Source: Candidatus Scotarchaeum otlingeri
GTDB taxonomy: Archaea > Thermoproteota > Nitrososphaeria > Geothermarchaeales > JDFR-13
Direction of reading: 5' to 3'
DNA: 64,000 nucleotides
NCBI GenBank assembly: GCA_002011075.2
Contig: MTMA02000006.1
Location: forward strand, 217,842-281,841
In this document: positions 52,931-62,574 of the stretch, piece after piece
How the letters are laid out: each line of letters begins with the position of its first letter
Numbering within the stretch: the stretch's first letter is position 1
The notes under the pieces: model-generated
The model's database searches: none
Told to the model about the DNA's origin: nothing
Seen by the model: the letters and a program-made list of their open reading frames with translations, nothing else
Made by a program: the position numbers and the translations under genes

Positions 52931-54484
52931 ATGGAAATAGAAAGGATAATTATCGTCGATTTCGGTTCCCAATATACCCATTTATTGAATAGACGAATAA
53001 GGGAGTGTAGAGTATATTCCGAAATTATATCCTTAGAAGAATTATCTGCGACTTTGGATGACATAAATATTAAAGGCATAGTATTATCCGGCGGTCCCAT
53101 GAGTGTATATGCCCCATCGTCACCCAAGCTTCCATCTGAAGTTTTAGAGAAGATAGTAGTTCGACGATTACCCATATTAGGAATATGTTACGGCCATCAA
53201 CTAATATCTGAAATTATGGGTGGCACTGTGGAGAAGCGAGATGTAGAGGAATATGGCAAAGCCCAATTATATATAAAGAATGGAAGGCTACTTTTCGAAG
53301 GGATACCTCGCTCCATATCTGTTTGGATGAGTCATAGCGATAGTGTTACATCACCGCCGCCAGGTTTCGATGTATTAGCATATACATCATCTTGCCCTGT
53401 GGCAGCTATGGCCGATTTTAATAAGATGATATTCACTGTCCAGTTTCATCCAGAAGTGGTACATACTGAATATGGAAGAACGATGATCGAGAATTTTGTT
53501 GAAAAAATATGTAAATGCAGAAGTTTATGGACGCCTCAGAAGCATATTAATTCTATAATTAAATCGTTATCTAATCTTGAAGGGAATGCTGTGGCCGCTG
53601 CTAGTGGAGGCATAGACTCGGCAGTATCTGCTTATATAGCTAAACTTATATTCGAAGATCGTCTTCATATTATCTTTGTTGATACAGGGTTATTAAGAGA
53701 TAATGAGGTTCAAGATACTCTCTCCTTGTTATACGAAATGGGCTTCAAAAATATTCATTTTATAGATGCCTCAAAATTATTCCTTACCAAATTGAAGGGA
53801 GTTAAAGATCCAGAAGAAAAGAGAACTATTATTAGTAAATTATTCGCGGAGATATTTGAAAAAAAGATTAAGGAAGTATCTATGCAATATGGAAAAGTTA
53901 AGTATCTCATACAAGGAACACTATATACTGATAGAGTCGAGTCAGGGATCACAAGCTCATTGAGTGATAAAATCAAAAGCCATCATAATGTGGTTATGCC
54001 TCATATCGAGGGGCTCGAAATAATTGAACCACTCAAAGACTTATATAAGGATGAAGTAAGGCAGTTGGCCGATGAACTGCAACTCCCGAGTTATATAGTG
54101 GAAAAACACCCTTTTCCGGGTCCTGGTTTAGCTATAAGAATTATAGGGGATGTAACACCTGAAAAATTATCTATTCTTCGAAAGGCTGACAAAATCGTAT
54201 ATGAAGAAATTATATCATCGGGTCTTTATTCAAAGGTATGGCAAGCATTTCCGGTCTTATTATCAATAAAATCAGTTGGTATAAAAGGAGACCGAAGAAG
54301 TTATGAATATATTATTGCTATTAGAATCGTTGATAGCGTTGATGCGATGACCGCTCGTTTTACAAAAGTAGATTGGGATTTACTTGAAAAGATCTCTGGC
54401 AGAATTGTAAATGAAGTTGCTGGTGTTAATCGGGTCCTATATGATATAACGAATAAACCTCCGGCTACTATTGAATTTGAATGA
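52931..54484 (+). CDS. guaA: GMP synthase (glutamine-hydrolysing)
   Basis: Converts XMP to GMP. 517 residues with both halves fused: class I glutaminase (ILGICYGHQLISEI with the Cys near residue 80, and FTVQFHPEVVHTEY near 170) and the ATP pyrophosphatase (AAASGGIDSAVSAYIAK near 220). The C-terminal dimerisation domain ends in DITNKPPATIEFE. Many Archaea carry the two halves as separate genes. ATG 52931 (MEIERIIIVDFGSQYTHLL) is chosen over an upstream ATG at 52880; tttttatattata about 25 bases before it suggests a leaderless mRNA. guaB follows after 72 bases. Confidence 0.96.
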   Translation: MEIERIIIVDFGSQYTHLLNRRIRECRVYSEIISLEELSATLDDINIKGIVLSGGPMSVYAPSSPKLPSEVLEKIVVRRLPILGICYGHQLISEIMGGTVEKRDVEEYGKAQLYIKNGRLLFEGIPRSISVWMSHSDSVTSPPPGFDVLAYTSSCPVAAMADFNKMIFTVQFHPEVVHTEYGRTMIENFVEKICKCRSLWTPQKHINSIIKSLSNLEGNAVAAASGGIDSAVSAYIAKLIFEDRLHIIFVDTGLLRDNEVQDTLSLLYEMGFKNIHFIDASKLFLTKLKGVKDPEEKRTIISKLFAEIFEKKIKEVSMQYGKVKYLIQGTLYTDRVESGITSSLSDKIKSHHNVVMPHIEGLEIIEPLKDLYKDEVRQLADELQLPSYIVEKHPFPGPGLAIRIIGDVTPEKLSILRKADKIVYEEIISSGLYSKVWQAFPVLLSIKSVGIKGDRRSYEYIIAIRIVDSVDAMTARFTKVDWDLLEKISGRIVNEVAGVNRVLYDITNKPPATIEFE

Positions 54485-54501
54485 CACAAGCTACTAAAAA
54501 T

Positions 54502-54547
54502 TATTTAAATACTGCAATGCGGTCTATCATTTTTTCAATAAGGAGGT
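54502..54547 (+). promoter_or_regulatory. guaB promoter and Shine-Dalgarno
   Basis: A TATA-like tatttaaata (54502-54511) and a strong GGAGGT (54542-54547) nine bases before the guaB ATG indicate a separate, leadered transcript. Confidence 0.5.
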
Positions 54548-54556
54548 ATACCGAAG

Positions 54557-56017
54557 ATGGAAAAATATACTAATATGTTAATTAATGCTGAGGAGGCTCC
54601 AACATTTGAGGATTTTATTTTACTGCCAGGTAGATCTACGGTCGAACCTAATGAGGTAGATCTCACATCGCATGTAACCCGTAAATATATAGTTCACACT
54701 CCATTCATTTCTGCACCTATGGATACAGTTACAGAGAGCGAATTAGCTATAGCTTTAGCGAGGGTTGGTGGTCTTGGTATCATCCATAGAAATTGTTCAG
54801 TTGATGAGCAGTTAAATATGGTAAAGCAGGTTAAGAGAGCCGAGTCTTTTATAATTAAAGATGTAATTACAATTTCACCAGATTCGCTTGTTGCGGATGC
54901 ATTATCTATTATGCGTAATCATATGATTCATGGACTGCCTGTAGTGGATAACGAAAATAGAGTTATAGGTATTACGACGTGGCGTGATATCAGAAATGTA
55001 GAGGGAAATTTGAAGATATCGGATGTGATGACTTCTAGGGATAACCTTGTGGTTGCGCGGGAGAATGTCTCATTGGATGAAGCCAAAGCCCTAATGCAGA
55101 AATATAAAATAGAAAAGTTGCCTATAGTAGATGAAAATGATAGACTTCAGGGACTTGTAACATTCAAAGACTTGGAGCTAAAGGGCAGGTTCCCTTATGC
55201 ATCGAGGGATTCCGAGGGACGGCTATTAGTAGGAGCAGCTGTATCTCCATATGACTACGATAGGATAAAAAAACTCGACAAATATGTGGATATATTGGTT
55301 GTCGATGTAGCTCATGCTCATAATGATAATGTTATTAGTTCCATAAGAAATTGGTGTAAGGAAATATCTGCAGATCTTATAATAGGAAATATCGGTACAA
55401 AGAAAGCTGCCTTAGATATAGTATCAGAGATTGAAAAAGTAGACGGATTAAGGGTAGGATTAGGAAGTGGATCAATATGTATAACGGGCGTAATTACAAA
55501 GGTGGCCTCGCCGACTCTATATTCGACAGCGCAGACATATGATGCTTTACTAGAATTGGGCGCTACTGATATTCCTGTTATTGCTGATGGGGGAATCAGA
55601 AATGCAGGTGATATAGCATTAGCAATGGCTGTGGGAGCATCTGCAGTCATGATGGGAAATATTTTCGCTGGAACTAAGGAGAGTCCGGGTAGGTTAATGA
55701 CGTTTAAAGGTAGATATTATAAAGAATATTATGGGATGGGTAGCGCACGTGCAAAAGCAAGAAGACTTTCTGTAGATAGATATGCAACTGTATCCAAAAC
55801 TGTGGATGAGGGTGTAGAGGGCTGGGTTCCATATAAAGGAAGTTTATTTGAAGTTGTAGATAAGCTAGTTGGCGCGTTAAAAGCTTCTATGGGTTATGTA
55901 GGCGCCGCTAGTGTTATGGAAATGAGGCTTAAGGCAAAACTACTAAAGATATCTAGACATGGTGTTAGAGAGTTATCTCCCCACTCTATATTTACGATGG
56001 ATAGTTTTAGAGAATGA
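54557..56017 (+). CDS. guaB: IMP dehydrogenase
   Basis: Oxidises IMP to XMP, feeding GuaA. 486 residues: TIM-barrel start TFEDFILLPGRSTVEPNEVD, two CBS domains inserted near residues 95-215 (VADALSIMRNHMIHGLPVVD and SLDEAKALMQKYKIEKLPIV), and the active-site loop GLGSGSICITG near 303 with the catalytic Cys. The mobile flap has YRGMGS-like KEYYGMGSARAKA. Complete and typical. Gene order guaA-guaB joins the last two steps of GMP synthesis. Confidence 0.97.
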   Translation: MEKYTNMLINAEEAPTFEDFILLPGRSTVEPNEVDLTSHVTRKYIVHTPFISAPMDTVTESELAIALARVGGLGIIHRNCSVDEQLNMVKQVKRAESFIIKDVITISPDSLVADALSIMRNHMIHGLPVVDNENRVIGITTWRDIRNVEGNLKISDVMTSRDNLVVARENVSLDEAKALMQKYKIEKLPIVDENDRLQGLVTFKDLELKGRFPYASRDSEGRLLVGAAVSPYDYDRIKKLDKYVDILVVDVAHAHNDNVISSIRNWCKEISADLIIGNIGTKKAALDIVSEIEKVDGLRVGLGSGSICITGVITKVASPTLYSTAQTYDALLELGATDIPVIADGGIRNAGDIALAMAVGASAVMMGNIFAGTKESPGRLMTFKGRYYKEYYGMGSARAKARRLSVDRYATVSKTVDEGVEGWVPYKGSLFEVVDKLVGALKASMGYVGAASVMEMRLKAKLLKISRHGVRELSPHSIFTMDSFRE

Positions 56018-56110
56018 GATAGATTAAGAAACTATATGATATGATAGCAGTCTATATAAAGGGTAAATATTAATATATTACTCATCTTGTAATGATTAAT
56101 GATAGGTTGA

Positions 56111-56572
56111 ATGGGTATGAGTAAATCAGAATTCAGGGAGATACTACGTATATTTAATGTAGATCTGATTGGGTCAAATGTAATTAAACAGGAAATAACG
56201 AAAATAAAAGGAATTGGACCCACCCTAGCTATGGCTATTTTGTATAAAGCTAAAATACCTCCAACACTTAGAGTTGGTCAATTGAGTAATGATCAGATCA
56301 AGAAGTTAGAGGAGATAATTAAGAATATTGAAAGTTATTTTCCTCCTCATTTATTAAATAGAAGATTTGATAGAGTGGACGGTAAAGACCATCATTTAAT
56401 AGGATCTGACCTGACATTTGCTCAACAACAAGATATAGAATTTGAAAAGTCAATAAGGTCTTGGCGTGGATATAGGCACAGTTATGGTCTTAAGGTTAGA
56501 GGTCAACGTACCAAGAGCACTGGTAGGAGAAGTACTCCTATCGGTGTGAGAAGAAAGAAGTCAGGGAGGTAA
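56111..56572 (+). CDS. rps13: Ribosomal protein uS13
   Basis: 153 residues: ILRIFNVDLIGSNVIKQEIT near 11-30, the H2TH-like IKGIGPTLAMAILYKA, and the C-terminal RGYRHSYGLKVRGQRTKSTG near 119-140. ATG 56111 or 56117 (two codons later) are both possible. It starts the alpha-type operon rps13-rps4-rps11-rpoD; the 93-base gap upstream contains taaatattaatata (56064-56077), a likely promoter. Confidence 0.96.
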   Translation: MGMSKSEFREILRIFNVDLIGSNVIKQEITKIKGIGPTLAMAILYKAKIPPTLRVGQLSNDQIKKLEEIIKNIESYFPPHLLNRRFDRVDGKDHHLIGSDLTFAQQQDIEFEKSIRSWRGYRHSYGLKVRGQRTKSTGRRSTPIGVRRKKSGR

Positions 56573-56577
56573 TATCC

Positions 56578-57102
56578 ATGGGGGAGCCTAGGCGATTCAG
56601 GAAAAAATATGAGTCTCCATTTAAGCCGTGGGACGTATCTTTATTAGAAGAGGAGCTAAGACTAATAGGTAAATATGGTTTAAAAAATAAACGTGAATTG
56701 AGAAGGTTCGCTACTGAATTGAGTAAAATAAGAGATGTAGCCAGACAAACTTTCGGATTGCCAGATGACAAAAGAAAGGTCATTACGTCTCAGCTTCTCT
56801 CAAAGCTTTATAGGATGGGTTTAATTTCAGAGAATGCCACTATTGATGATGTTTTGAAACTGACCGTAGAGGACATATTAAGACGTAGATTACAAACATT
56901 GGTTTATGAAAAGGGTCTCGCTAAATCGATATATCAAGCACGGCAATTAATAACACATGGACATATTGTAATAGGGGATAGGGTTGTGGATAGGCCTAAT
57001 AAAATTGTATATAGACACGAAGAAGATAAAATAAAGCTTAATCCTAATAGTCCATTGAGCAATCCTGATCACCCTATATGGGAGGGTATGAGAAGTGAGT
57101 AA
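56578..57102 (+). CDS. rps4: Ribosomal protein uS4
   Basis: 174 residues. [16 protein letters not shown] at the start and the S4 RNA-binding module [20 protein letters not shown] near 103-123 followed by [16 protein letters not shown]. It lies five bases after rps13 and overlaps rps11 by eight bases. Confidence 0.97.
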   Translation: MGEPRRFRKKYESPFKPWDVSLLEEELRLIGKYGLKNKRELRRFATELSKIRDVARQTFGLPDDKRKVITSQLLSKLYRMGLISENATIDDVLKLTVEDILRRRLQTLVYEKGLAKSIYQARQLITHGHIVIGDRVVDRPNKIVYRHEEDKIKLNPNSPLSNPDHPIWEGMRSE

Positions 57103-57520
57103 AAAGAAGGAAGAGAAGAGTGAAAAGAGGACTAAGAGGGAGCTATGGGGAATCGCCCATATATATAGTACTCTTAATAATACTATTGTTCATATTACCG
57201 ATTTAACTGGAGCCGAAACTATAGCGTTGACGTCTGGAGGCATGTTTGTTAAGGCAGATAGGTATGAAGGTTCTCCCTATGCAGCTATGATGGCTGCTAA
57301 AAAGGCAGCGGAGATCGCTTTATCAAAAGGGATAGTAGGCGTGCATTTGAGGGTAAGAGGAAAAGGTGGGCATCATAGTCCAACTCCAGGTCCAGGGGCG
57401 CAGGCTGCTATTAGAGCTTTGGCACGAAGTGGACTTAAAATAGGGCTTGTTGAGGATACTACCCCGATACCTCATGATAGGACTAGGCGGCCCGGTGGCC
57501 GTAGAGGTCGTAGATTATGA
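57095..57520 (+). CDS. rps11: Ribosomal protein uS11
   Basis: 141 residues from GTG 57095. [20 protein letters not shown] near 19-38, [19 protein letters not shown] near 63-81, and the C-terminal [18 protein letters not shown] are diagnostic. A Lys/Glu-rich start ([14 protein letters not shown]) is common in thermophile S11. It overlaps rpoD by four bases. Confidence 0.97.
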   Translation: MSKKKEEKSEKRTKRELWGIAHIYSTLNNTIVHITDLTGAETIALTSGGMFVKADRYEGSPYAAMMAAKKAAEIALSKGIVGVHLRVRGKGGHHSPTPGPGAQAAIRALARSGLKIGLVEDTTPIPHDRTRRPGGRRGRRL

Positions 57521-58323
57521 GAAAAATATCTTCTAAGCTTATTATGAAAGATGAACGACAGATAACTATGCTGGTAAAGGGTGTCCCAGTTACTATTATG
57601 AATTCTGTTAGACGTGCGGCTATATCTTTAGTTCCTACTATTGCTATCGATAAAGTATATGTTTTTGAGAATACTTCGGTAATGAATGACCAGATGCTAG
57701 CTCATAGATTAGGGCTTATTCCTCTTAATACACCTAAAAATAAATATAAGACTAAAGAAGAACATGACTGTGAAGGTGAATGCCCTGAATGCACCGTATA
57801 TCTATATCTAAAAGCAGAGGCTATGGATGATCATGTAATAGTTAAATCAGGAGATATCACATCTGATGATCCAGATGTTTATCCTATATATAGCGATATC
57901 GAAATCGTTAGATTGGCTCCGGGGCAGAAAATAGAGTTGACTATGTCGGCACGTATGGGAAGAGGCTGGGAACATGCAAAGTGGTCTCCCGTAACAGTTG
58001 CTGTGGTAAGAGGGGAACCTAAAGTCAGGATATTTCATAATAAATGTGATTTGTGTGGAGAGTGTGTAAAAGTTTGTCCTAAAAATATATTGAAGATAAG
58101 AGAGGATAAACTCATTGTAACTGATATTTATAAATGCACAACCTGTATGTTGTGTGTCGATTCGTGTCCCAAGGAAGCTATCAAAGTAGATATAGACGAG
58201 AATAATTCACTCATATATATGGAATCCGTCGGATCTTTGAAGGCTGAAGACATTTTAGTATCCGCGTTTGATGAGATTATCCGCAAAATGAAGGAATTTA
58301 CTAAAGCCGTCAAGGGTGAATAA
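57517..58323 (+). CDS. rpoD: RNA polymerase subunit D with ferredoxin-like domain (two Fe-S sites)
   Basis: The Rpb3/alpha homolog that nucleates assembly with subunit L. 268 residues: alpha-type N-domain ([20 protein letters not shown] near 22-41, [13 protein letters not shown] near 64). Near residues 176-222 is an inserted ferredoxin-like domain with two complete sets of Cys: [12 protein letters not shown] and [12 protein letters not shown]. All eight are present, so two [4Fe-4S] clusters are possible, unlike lineages that keep one, a [3Fe-4S], or none. The clusters are known in other Archaea to stabilise D-L assembly. Confidence 0.96.
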   Translation: MRKISSKLIMKDERQITMLVKGVPVTIMNSVRRAAISLVPTIAIDKVYVFENTSVMNDQMLAHRLGLIPLNTPKNKYKTKEEHDCEGECPECTVYLYLKAEAMDDHVIVKSGDITSDDPDVYPIYSDIEIVRLAPGQKIELTMSARMGRGWEHAKWSPVTVAVVRGEPKVRIFHNKCDLCGECVKVCPKNILKIREDKLIVTDIYKCTTCMLCVDSCPKEAIKVDIDENNSLIYMESVGSLKAEDILVSAFDEIIRKMKEFTKAVKGE

Positions 58324-58327
58324 ACCG

Positions 58328-58678
58328 ATGAGAAAGAATAAAGAATTATTATATCTTCTATCATCCCTTAGAAAAGCTTCTAATAAATATAATGCCCCCA
58401 TATGGCGTAGGGTAGCTGAATTACTAGATAAACCTAAGAGACGTAGTGTTGCTGTAAATTTATCTAGAATCAATAGGTATACTAAAAAAGGAGACTGGAT
58501 AGTAGTACCGGGTAAAGTCTTAGGTAGTGGGATAATAGATCACAATGTCTATATAGCCGCATTCTCATTCTCAGAAACCGCTTATAAGAAACTAAAGGAG
58601 GCAAATTGCAAAATACTTAAAATAGAGGAGCTTATTAAGAAAAAGCCTAGCGGAAATGGGGTGAAGATCATTGTCTAA
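58328..58678 (+). CDS. rpl18e: Ribosomal protein eL18 (L18e)
   Basis: 116 residues: LLYLLSSLRKASNKYNAPIW near 7-26, AVNLSRINRY near 45 and VPGKVLGSGIIDHNVYIAAF near 62-81. ATG 58328 is chosen over GTG 58316 because GGGTGAA (58313-58319) is a suitable ribosome-binding site and the family starts here. Overlaps the L13 start by eight bases. Confidence 0.96.
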   Translation: MRKNKELLYLLSSLRKASNKYNAPIWRRVAELLDKPKRRSVAVNLSRINRYTKKGDWIVVPGKVLGSGIIDHNVYIAAFSFSETAYKKLKEANCKILKIEELIKKKPSGNGVKIIV

Positions 58679-59135
58679 TGAGCATCATGAGATTATTGTA
58701 GATGCTAAGGACATGGTTGTCGGTAGAATTGCTTCTATAGTAGCTAAAAAGCTTCTCTTGGGATATAGGGTTAATGTGATAAATGTTGAAAAAGCAGTAT
58801 TTACCGGTACAAAAGAGAGGGTACTAGATAATTTTAAGAAAAAGCTTTCTATACAATCCAAGGTTAATCCTAGACGTCATGGACCATTTAAACCAAGGAC
58901 TCCAGAGGGTATATTTAGGAGAGTTGTGCGGGGTATGTTGCCGAGGAAAAAAAGTAAAGGTAAGGATGCACTTAGACGATTACGGGTATATAGGGGAATA
59001 CCCAGCGAATTAGAAAATAAGGATATAATTATATATAGAGAAGCCGTATATAAGAAATCTCCATATGGCAAAGTAAGTATTGAGGAGATCTCAAGATTAT
59101 TAGGTTGGAAGCCTATTGAAGAGAAGGTGAGATAG
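58671..59135 (+). CDS. rpl13: Ribosomal protein uL13
   Basis: 154 residues from TTG 58671, preceded by GGGGTGAAG. VDAKDMVVGRIASIVAKKLL near 10-29, the central RRHGPFKPRTPEGIFRRVVR near 64-84 and MLPRKKSKGKDALRRLRVYR near 86-105 are typical. The unusual TTG start is supported by family alignment (the next ATG would remove conserved residues). Confidence 0.95.
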   Translation: MSNEHHEIIVDAKDMVVGRIASIVAKKLLLGYRVNVINVEKAVFTGTKERVLDNFKKKLSIQSKVNPRRHGPFKPRTPEGIFRRVVRGMLPRKKSKGKDALRRLRVYRGIPSELENKDIIIYREAVYKKSPYGKVSIEEISRLLGWKPIEEKVR

Positions 59136-59137
59136 TA

Positions 59138-59542
59138 ATGGTTACAAAAGTTAAAGTTTTTACGGGAAAAAGAAAAAGGGCGATAGCCAGAGTAATAATT
59201 AAAGAGGGATCCGGTAATGTCAAGATTAATGGCGTGCCCTTAGAGATATACGAGCCCGAAATAGCTAGAATGAGGATCATCCAGACATTAATGTTGGCTG
59301 GTAATGTTGCAAAAAATTATGACATGGATATATATGTTAGTGGAGGAGGATTTATGGGGCAGGCGGAAGCTATTAGTATAGGTATCGCTAGGGCTCTTGT
59401 AGGGGTTACTAGGAGCTCCCGTCTTCTGAATCTCTATAAGTCTTTTGATAGACACCTATTAGCCGGTGACCCTCGTAGAACTGAGTCCAAGAAGTTTGGA
59501 GGACCAGGTCCCAGAAGAAGAAAACAGACGTCTTATAGGTGA
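59138..59542 (+). CDS. rps9: Ribosomal protein uS9
   Basis: 134 residues. [20 protein letters not shown] near 8-27, [20 protein letters not shown] near 67-86 and the C-terminal decoding-site tail [14 protein letters not shown], ending in the usual basic-Tyr-Arg motif. Two bases after rpl13. Confidence 0.97.
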   Translation: MVTKVKVFTGKRKRAIARVIIKEGSGNVKINGVPLEIYEPEIARMRIIQTLMLAGNVAKNYDMDIYVSGGGFMGQAEAISIGIARALVGVTRSSRLLNLYKSFDRHLLAGDPRRTESKKFGGPGPRRRKQTSYR

Positions 59543-59549
59543 TTTGAAT

Positions 59550-59771
59550 ATGATGATTCCTGTTCGATGCTTTACATGTGGTAATGTAATCGGAGATAAA
59601 TATTCTAAGTTTATGGAGGCAGTTAATAAAGGTATTGATCCTAAAGAGGCATTAGACGAGTTAGGTCTTAATCGATATTGTTGTAGACGAATGATTTTGT
59701 CACATGTAAATATTATTGATCAATTTATATTATATGAGATGGTGAGACTGAAGGATGCCCAAGATATCTGA
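59550..59771 (+). CDS. rpoN: RNA polymerase subunit N (Rpb10)
   Basis: 73 residues with the atypical zinc site: [17 protein letters not shown] at the start (CxxC) and [17 protein letters not shown] with the adjacent CC pair near 45. ATG 59550 (or 59553) follows GGTGAT (59539-59544). The end overlaps enolase by 17 bases. rpoK, which often follows rpoN, is not here. Confidence 0.96.
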   Translation: MMIPVRCFTCGNVIGDKYSKFMEAVNKGIDPKEALDELGLNRYCCRRMILSHVNIIDQFILYEMVRLKDAQDI

Positions 59772-61002
59772 TATTAATGGGAGGATAATCTATAATAGCA
59801 GGGGAGAACAGACCATAGAGGTATCTGTTGATTGTGAAGGCTCGGTTGGTAGGTATGCTTCACCACTAGGGGCAAGTGTAGGTAGCTTGGAGGTTAGGCC
59901 TTTTCCTCATGGAGGGATTAAAGAAGCTATCAACCTTCTTAAGAGAGATATTAGGGATAAATTAGTTGGATTCTCATTTGAGACTCAAGATGAACTCGAT
60001 GAATACCTTAATGATCTTGATGGTACAGGAAATTATAGTAGAATAGGTGGGGTTTTATCCTTAGGTATCTCTTTAGCAGGAGCAGAGGCTGCAGCCAGGA
60101 ATAGAGGTATTCCTTTGTACTATTGGTTAGGGGGTGATGATACCTCTATGTTACCTGTACCCATAGGTAACATAGTCGGGGGAGGTAAACATGCCCGAGG
60201 CCTTTCTATAGATATACAAGAAATATTAGTATTTCCAACTAATGCAAAAACAATTAATGATGCTGTTTTCGCTCTAATAAGATTACATAATCACATGGGG
60301 ACAATTTTATCTAAGAAGGATGAGTTTTTTACTGGCGGCCGTAACGATGAGGGCGCCTGGGTGACATCTTTAAATGAATATGAGGTATTTAGTTTAATGT
60401 GGGAGGCTATAGATAGGGTTAGAGGCGAATTAGGAATTAAATTTGCTTTAGGAGCTGATATAGCGGCTACATCTTTGTGGGACAACGAATTAAAGTTATA
60501 TGTATACAACAGAACTAAGACACTTAGAGATAGAAATGAACAGATAAGTTATATATTATCTTTAATCAATGATTTTAACTTAAAGTATATCGAAGACCCG
60601 TTAAACGAGCAAGATTTTCCTGGGTTTGTGGAAATAACTAGGCAGGCTAGGAAAACCTTGATTGTCGGAGACGATTTATATGTCTCAAATGCCTCGCGTC
60701 TAGTTCTTGGTGTAAGTGATAAAGCTGGTAATGGAGTGATTATTAAGCCTAATCAGGTAGGTGATGTAACCAAGAGTAGAAAGGCTACAGAAATAGCCAA
60801 AAGAGGCGGATTTAAAGTAGTGGTCTCGCATAGGTCAGGTGAAACTGCGTATACCCATATAGTTCCGTTGGCAGTAGCTTTTAGAGCTGATCTATTAAAG
60901 TGCGGAGTTATTGGAGGCGAACGTATAGAGAAACTTAATGAATTGATTAAGATAGAAAGAGAGTTAGGAGATAAAGTCAGGCCCGCGACCTTCAACATAT
61001 AG
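59755..61002 (+). CDS. eno: Enolase (divergent archaeal form)
   Basis: Interconverts 2-phosphoglycerate and phosphoenolpyruvate. 415 residues in the usual place between rpoN and rps2. Mg ligands and acid/base residues can be matched: [19 protein letters not shown] near 142-160, NDEGAW near 197, [13 protein letters not shown] near 230, [14 protein letters not shown] near 278, VGDDLYVSN near 302, IIKPNQVGD near 327 and SHRSGETAY near 352. Differences: the first mobile loop is [12 protein letters not shown] instead of APSGASTGSRE, and the usual long ELRDGD region is PFPHGGI. Enolase is the best call; an altered substrate is less likely. Confidence 0.87.
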   Translation: MPKISDINGRIIYNSRGEQTIEVSVDCEGSVGRYASPLGASVGSLEVRPFPHGGIKEAINLLKRDIRDKLVGFSFETQDELDEYLNDLDGTGNYSRIGGVLSLGISLAGAEAAARNRGIPLYYWLGGDDTSMLPVPIGNIVGGGKHARGLSIDIQEILVFPTNAKTINDAVFALIRLHNHMGTILSKKDEFFTGGRNDEGAWVTSLNEYEVFSLMWEAIDRVRGELGIKFALGADIAATSLWDNELKLYVYNRTKTLRDRNEQISYILSLINDFNLKYIEDPLNEQDFPGFVEITRQARKTLIVGDDLYVSNASRLVLGVSDKAGNGVIIKPNQVGDVTKSRKATEIAKRGGFKVVVSHRSGETAYTHIVPLAVAFRADLLKCGVIGGERIEKLNELIKIERELGDKVRPATFNI

Positions 61003-61018
61003 GATGAGGTGTTTGGAA

Positions 61019-61690
61019 ATGAGCGACGATGTTATCAATAATAAAGAAGTGACGTCTAACATCGACACCCAAGTTAAAGAAGAAAAGGAGATAATTATCG
61101 ATAAGGATTTCATGAGGACTTATAAAGTGCATTATGGAAGAAACATTAAGACCTTATTTAGCGAAAATTATATTTATAATATTCATCCAAGGGGATTTTA
61201 CCTTATAGATCTATCAAAAACCATTGATCGACTAAAGATTGCCGCTGCTTTTTTAGCACGTTTTTCACCAGAAGAAGTGATAATTCATACATCACGTGAA
61301 TATGGAACCAAGGCTATGGAGATGATGGGTAAGATCCTTGGATTCAAAGCAATCACAGGCAGGTTTCTCCCCGGCACATTAACTAACTATATCTTAGATC
61401 TGCATAAAGAAGCTTCAGTTTTGCTAGTATTAGATCACACTTTTGATCAACAAGCTGTTGAGGAGGCTGTTAAAGCTAAGATTCCCATAGTATCCTTTGT
61501 AGATACCAATTCTAATGGAGAGTTTATTGACCTAGCAATACCAGGAAATAATAAGGGTAGGGGAAGTATAGCTGCCCTTATATGGACACTTACTGTGCTT
61601 ATTTTAAGAGAAACCGGGGCTATTAGTGAAGATGAAGTGATAGAATTAACTATTGAGGATTTTATGGTGCGACCTGAGGATGTCGAGTAG
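61019..61690 (+). CDS. rps2: Ribosomal protein uS2
   Basis: About 223 residues. Central blocks IHPRGFYLIDLSKTIDRLKI near 55-75, GRFLPGTLTNYILDLHKEAS near 112-131 and PIVSFVDTNSNGEFIDLAIP near 151-170. An acidic ~30-residue N-terminal extension is present. ATG 61019 is favoured over 61004 because GAGGTG (61006-61011) precedes it. The end overlaps memo by 11 bases. Confidence 0.95.
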   Translation: MSDDVINNKEVTSNIDTQVKEEKEIIIDKDFMRTYKVHYGRNIKTLFSENYIYNIHPRGFYLIDLSKTIDRLKIAAAFLARFSPEEVIIHTSREYGTKAMEMMGKILGFKAITGRFLPGTLTNYILDLHKEASVLLVLDHTFDQQAVEEAVKAKIPIVSFVDTNSNGEFIDLAIPGNNKGRGSIAALIWTLTVLILRETGAISEDEVIELTIEDFMVRPEDVE

Positions 61691-62561
61691 AGATGTAAAG
61701 ATTCGAAACCCCGCAGTTGCAGGATATTTTTATAAAAGCGATAGACAAGAATTACATGATGAAATAAATTCTTGCTTTTCCTCGAGATTAGGCCCAGGAC
61801 CTATATCAGATGTTAATATTGCAAGAGAAAGAAAGGTTATTGGCATAATTTCACCTCATGCAGGCTATATATATTCTGGGGCAATAGCCGCGCATGGATA
61901 TAGATTTTTGGCTGAAGACGGACTACCGGAGTCTTTCATTATACTGGGCCCAAACCACACTGGGGTTGGTAGCGGCGTATCGATTTATCCAAAGGGTATA
62001 TGGAGGACGCCATTGGGAGAGGTTGAGGTGGACTCTCAATTAAGTGAATTGATAATTTCGAATTCATCGTTGATAGATATTGATATATCGGGGCATCTCT
62101 ACGAGCATTCTGTGGAAGTACAGGTACCCTTTTTACAGTATATATATGAGCTTGCCGGCAAATCCTTTAAGATAGTGCCTATTGTATTATTAATGCAAGA
62201 CTTATCTACAGCTAAAGAAGTTGGTGATGCATTAGCCAAAGCTATATTATCCTACAGTAAAAATGTTGTTATGATAGCATCCTCCGATTTTACTCATTAT
62301 GAATCTTCTGAATCAGCATATAATAAAGATATGAAAGTTATCGACCGTATATTAAACCTCGACCCAGATGGAGTTATAAACTGTGTATATCAATATAGAG
62401 TTAGCATGTGTGGCTACGGTCCAGTTGCCGCGGTCTTAGTAGCTTCAAAAGCGCTCGGGGCAAAAGATGTGAAGTTACTTAAATACGCTACTAGCGGTGA
62501 CGTGACAGGGGATAAATCCAACGTGGTAGCATATGCCTCGATCGTCATAACAAAAGAATAA
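61680..62561 (+). CDS. MEMO1 family protein (AmmeMemoRadiSam system protein B-like)
   Basis: 293 residues of the MEMO/extradiol-dioxygenase-like fold: RNPAVAGYFYKSDRQEL at the start, GIISPHAGYIYSGAIAAHGY near 51-70, ILGPNHTGVGSGVSIYP near 84-100, EHSVEVQVPFLQYI near 136, and IASSDFTHYES near 195. His, His and Cys-position residues resembling a metal site are present. In Archaea this gene sits between rps2 and mevalonate-pathway genes, which is the order here; its biochemical role is unsettled. ATG 61680 is chosen because the family begins just before RNPAVAG. Confidence 0.88.
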   Translation: MSSRDVKIRNPAVAGYFYKSDRQELHDEINSCFSSRLGPGPISDVNIARERKVIGIISPHAGYIYSGAIAAHGYRFLAEDGLPESFIILGPNHTGVGSGVSIYPKGIWRTPLGEVEVDSQLSELIISNSSLIDIDISGHLYEHSVEVQVPFLQYIYELAGKSFKIVPIVLLMQDLSTAKEVGDALAKAILSYSKNVVMIASSDFTHYESSESAYNKDMKVIDRILNLDPDGVINCVYQYRVSMCGYGPVAAVLVASKALGAKDVKLLKYATSGDVTGDKSNVVAYASIVITKE

Positions 62562-62574
62562 CGGTAACATAAGG

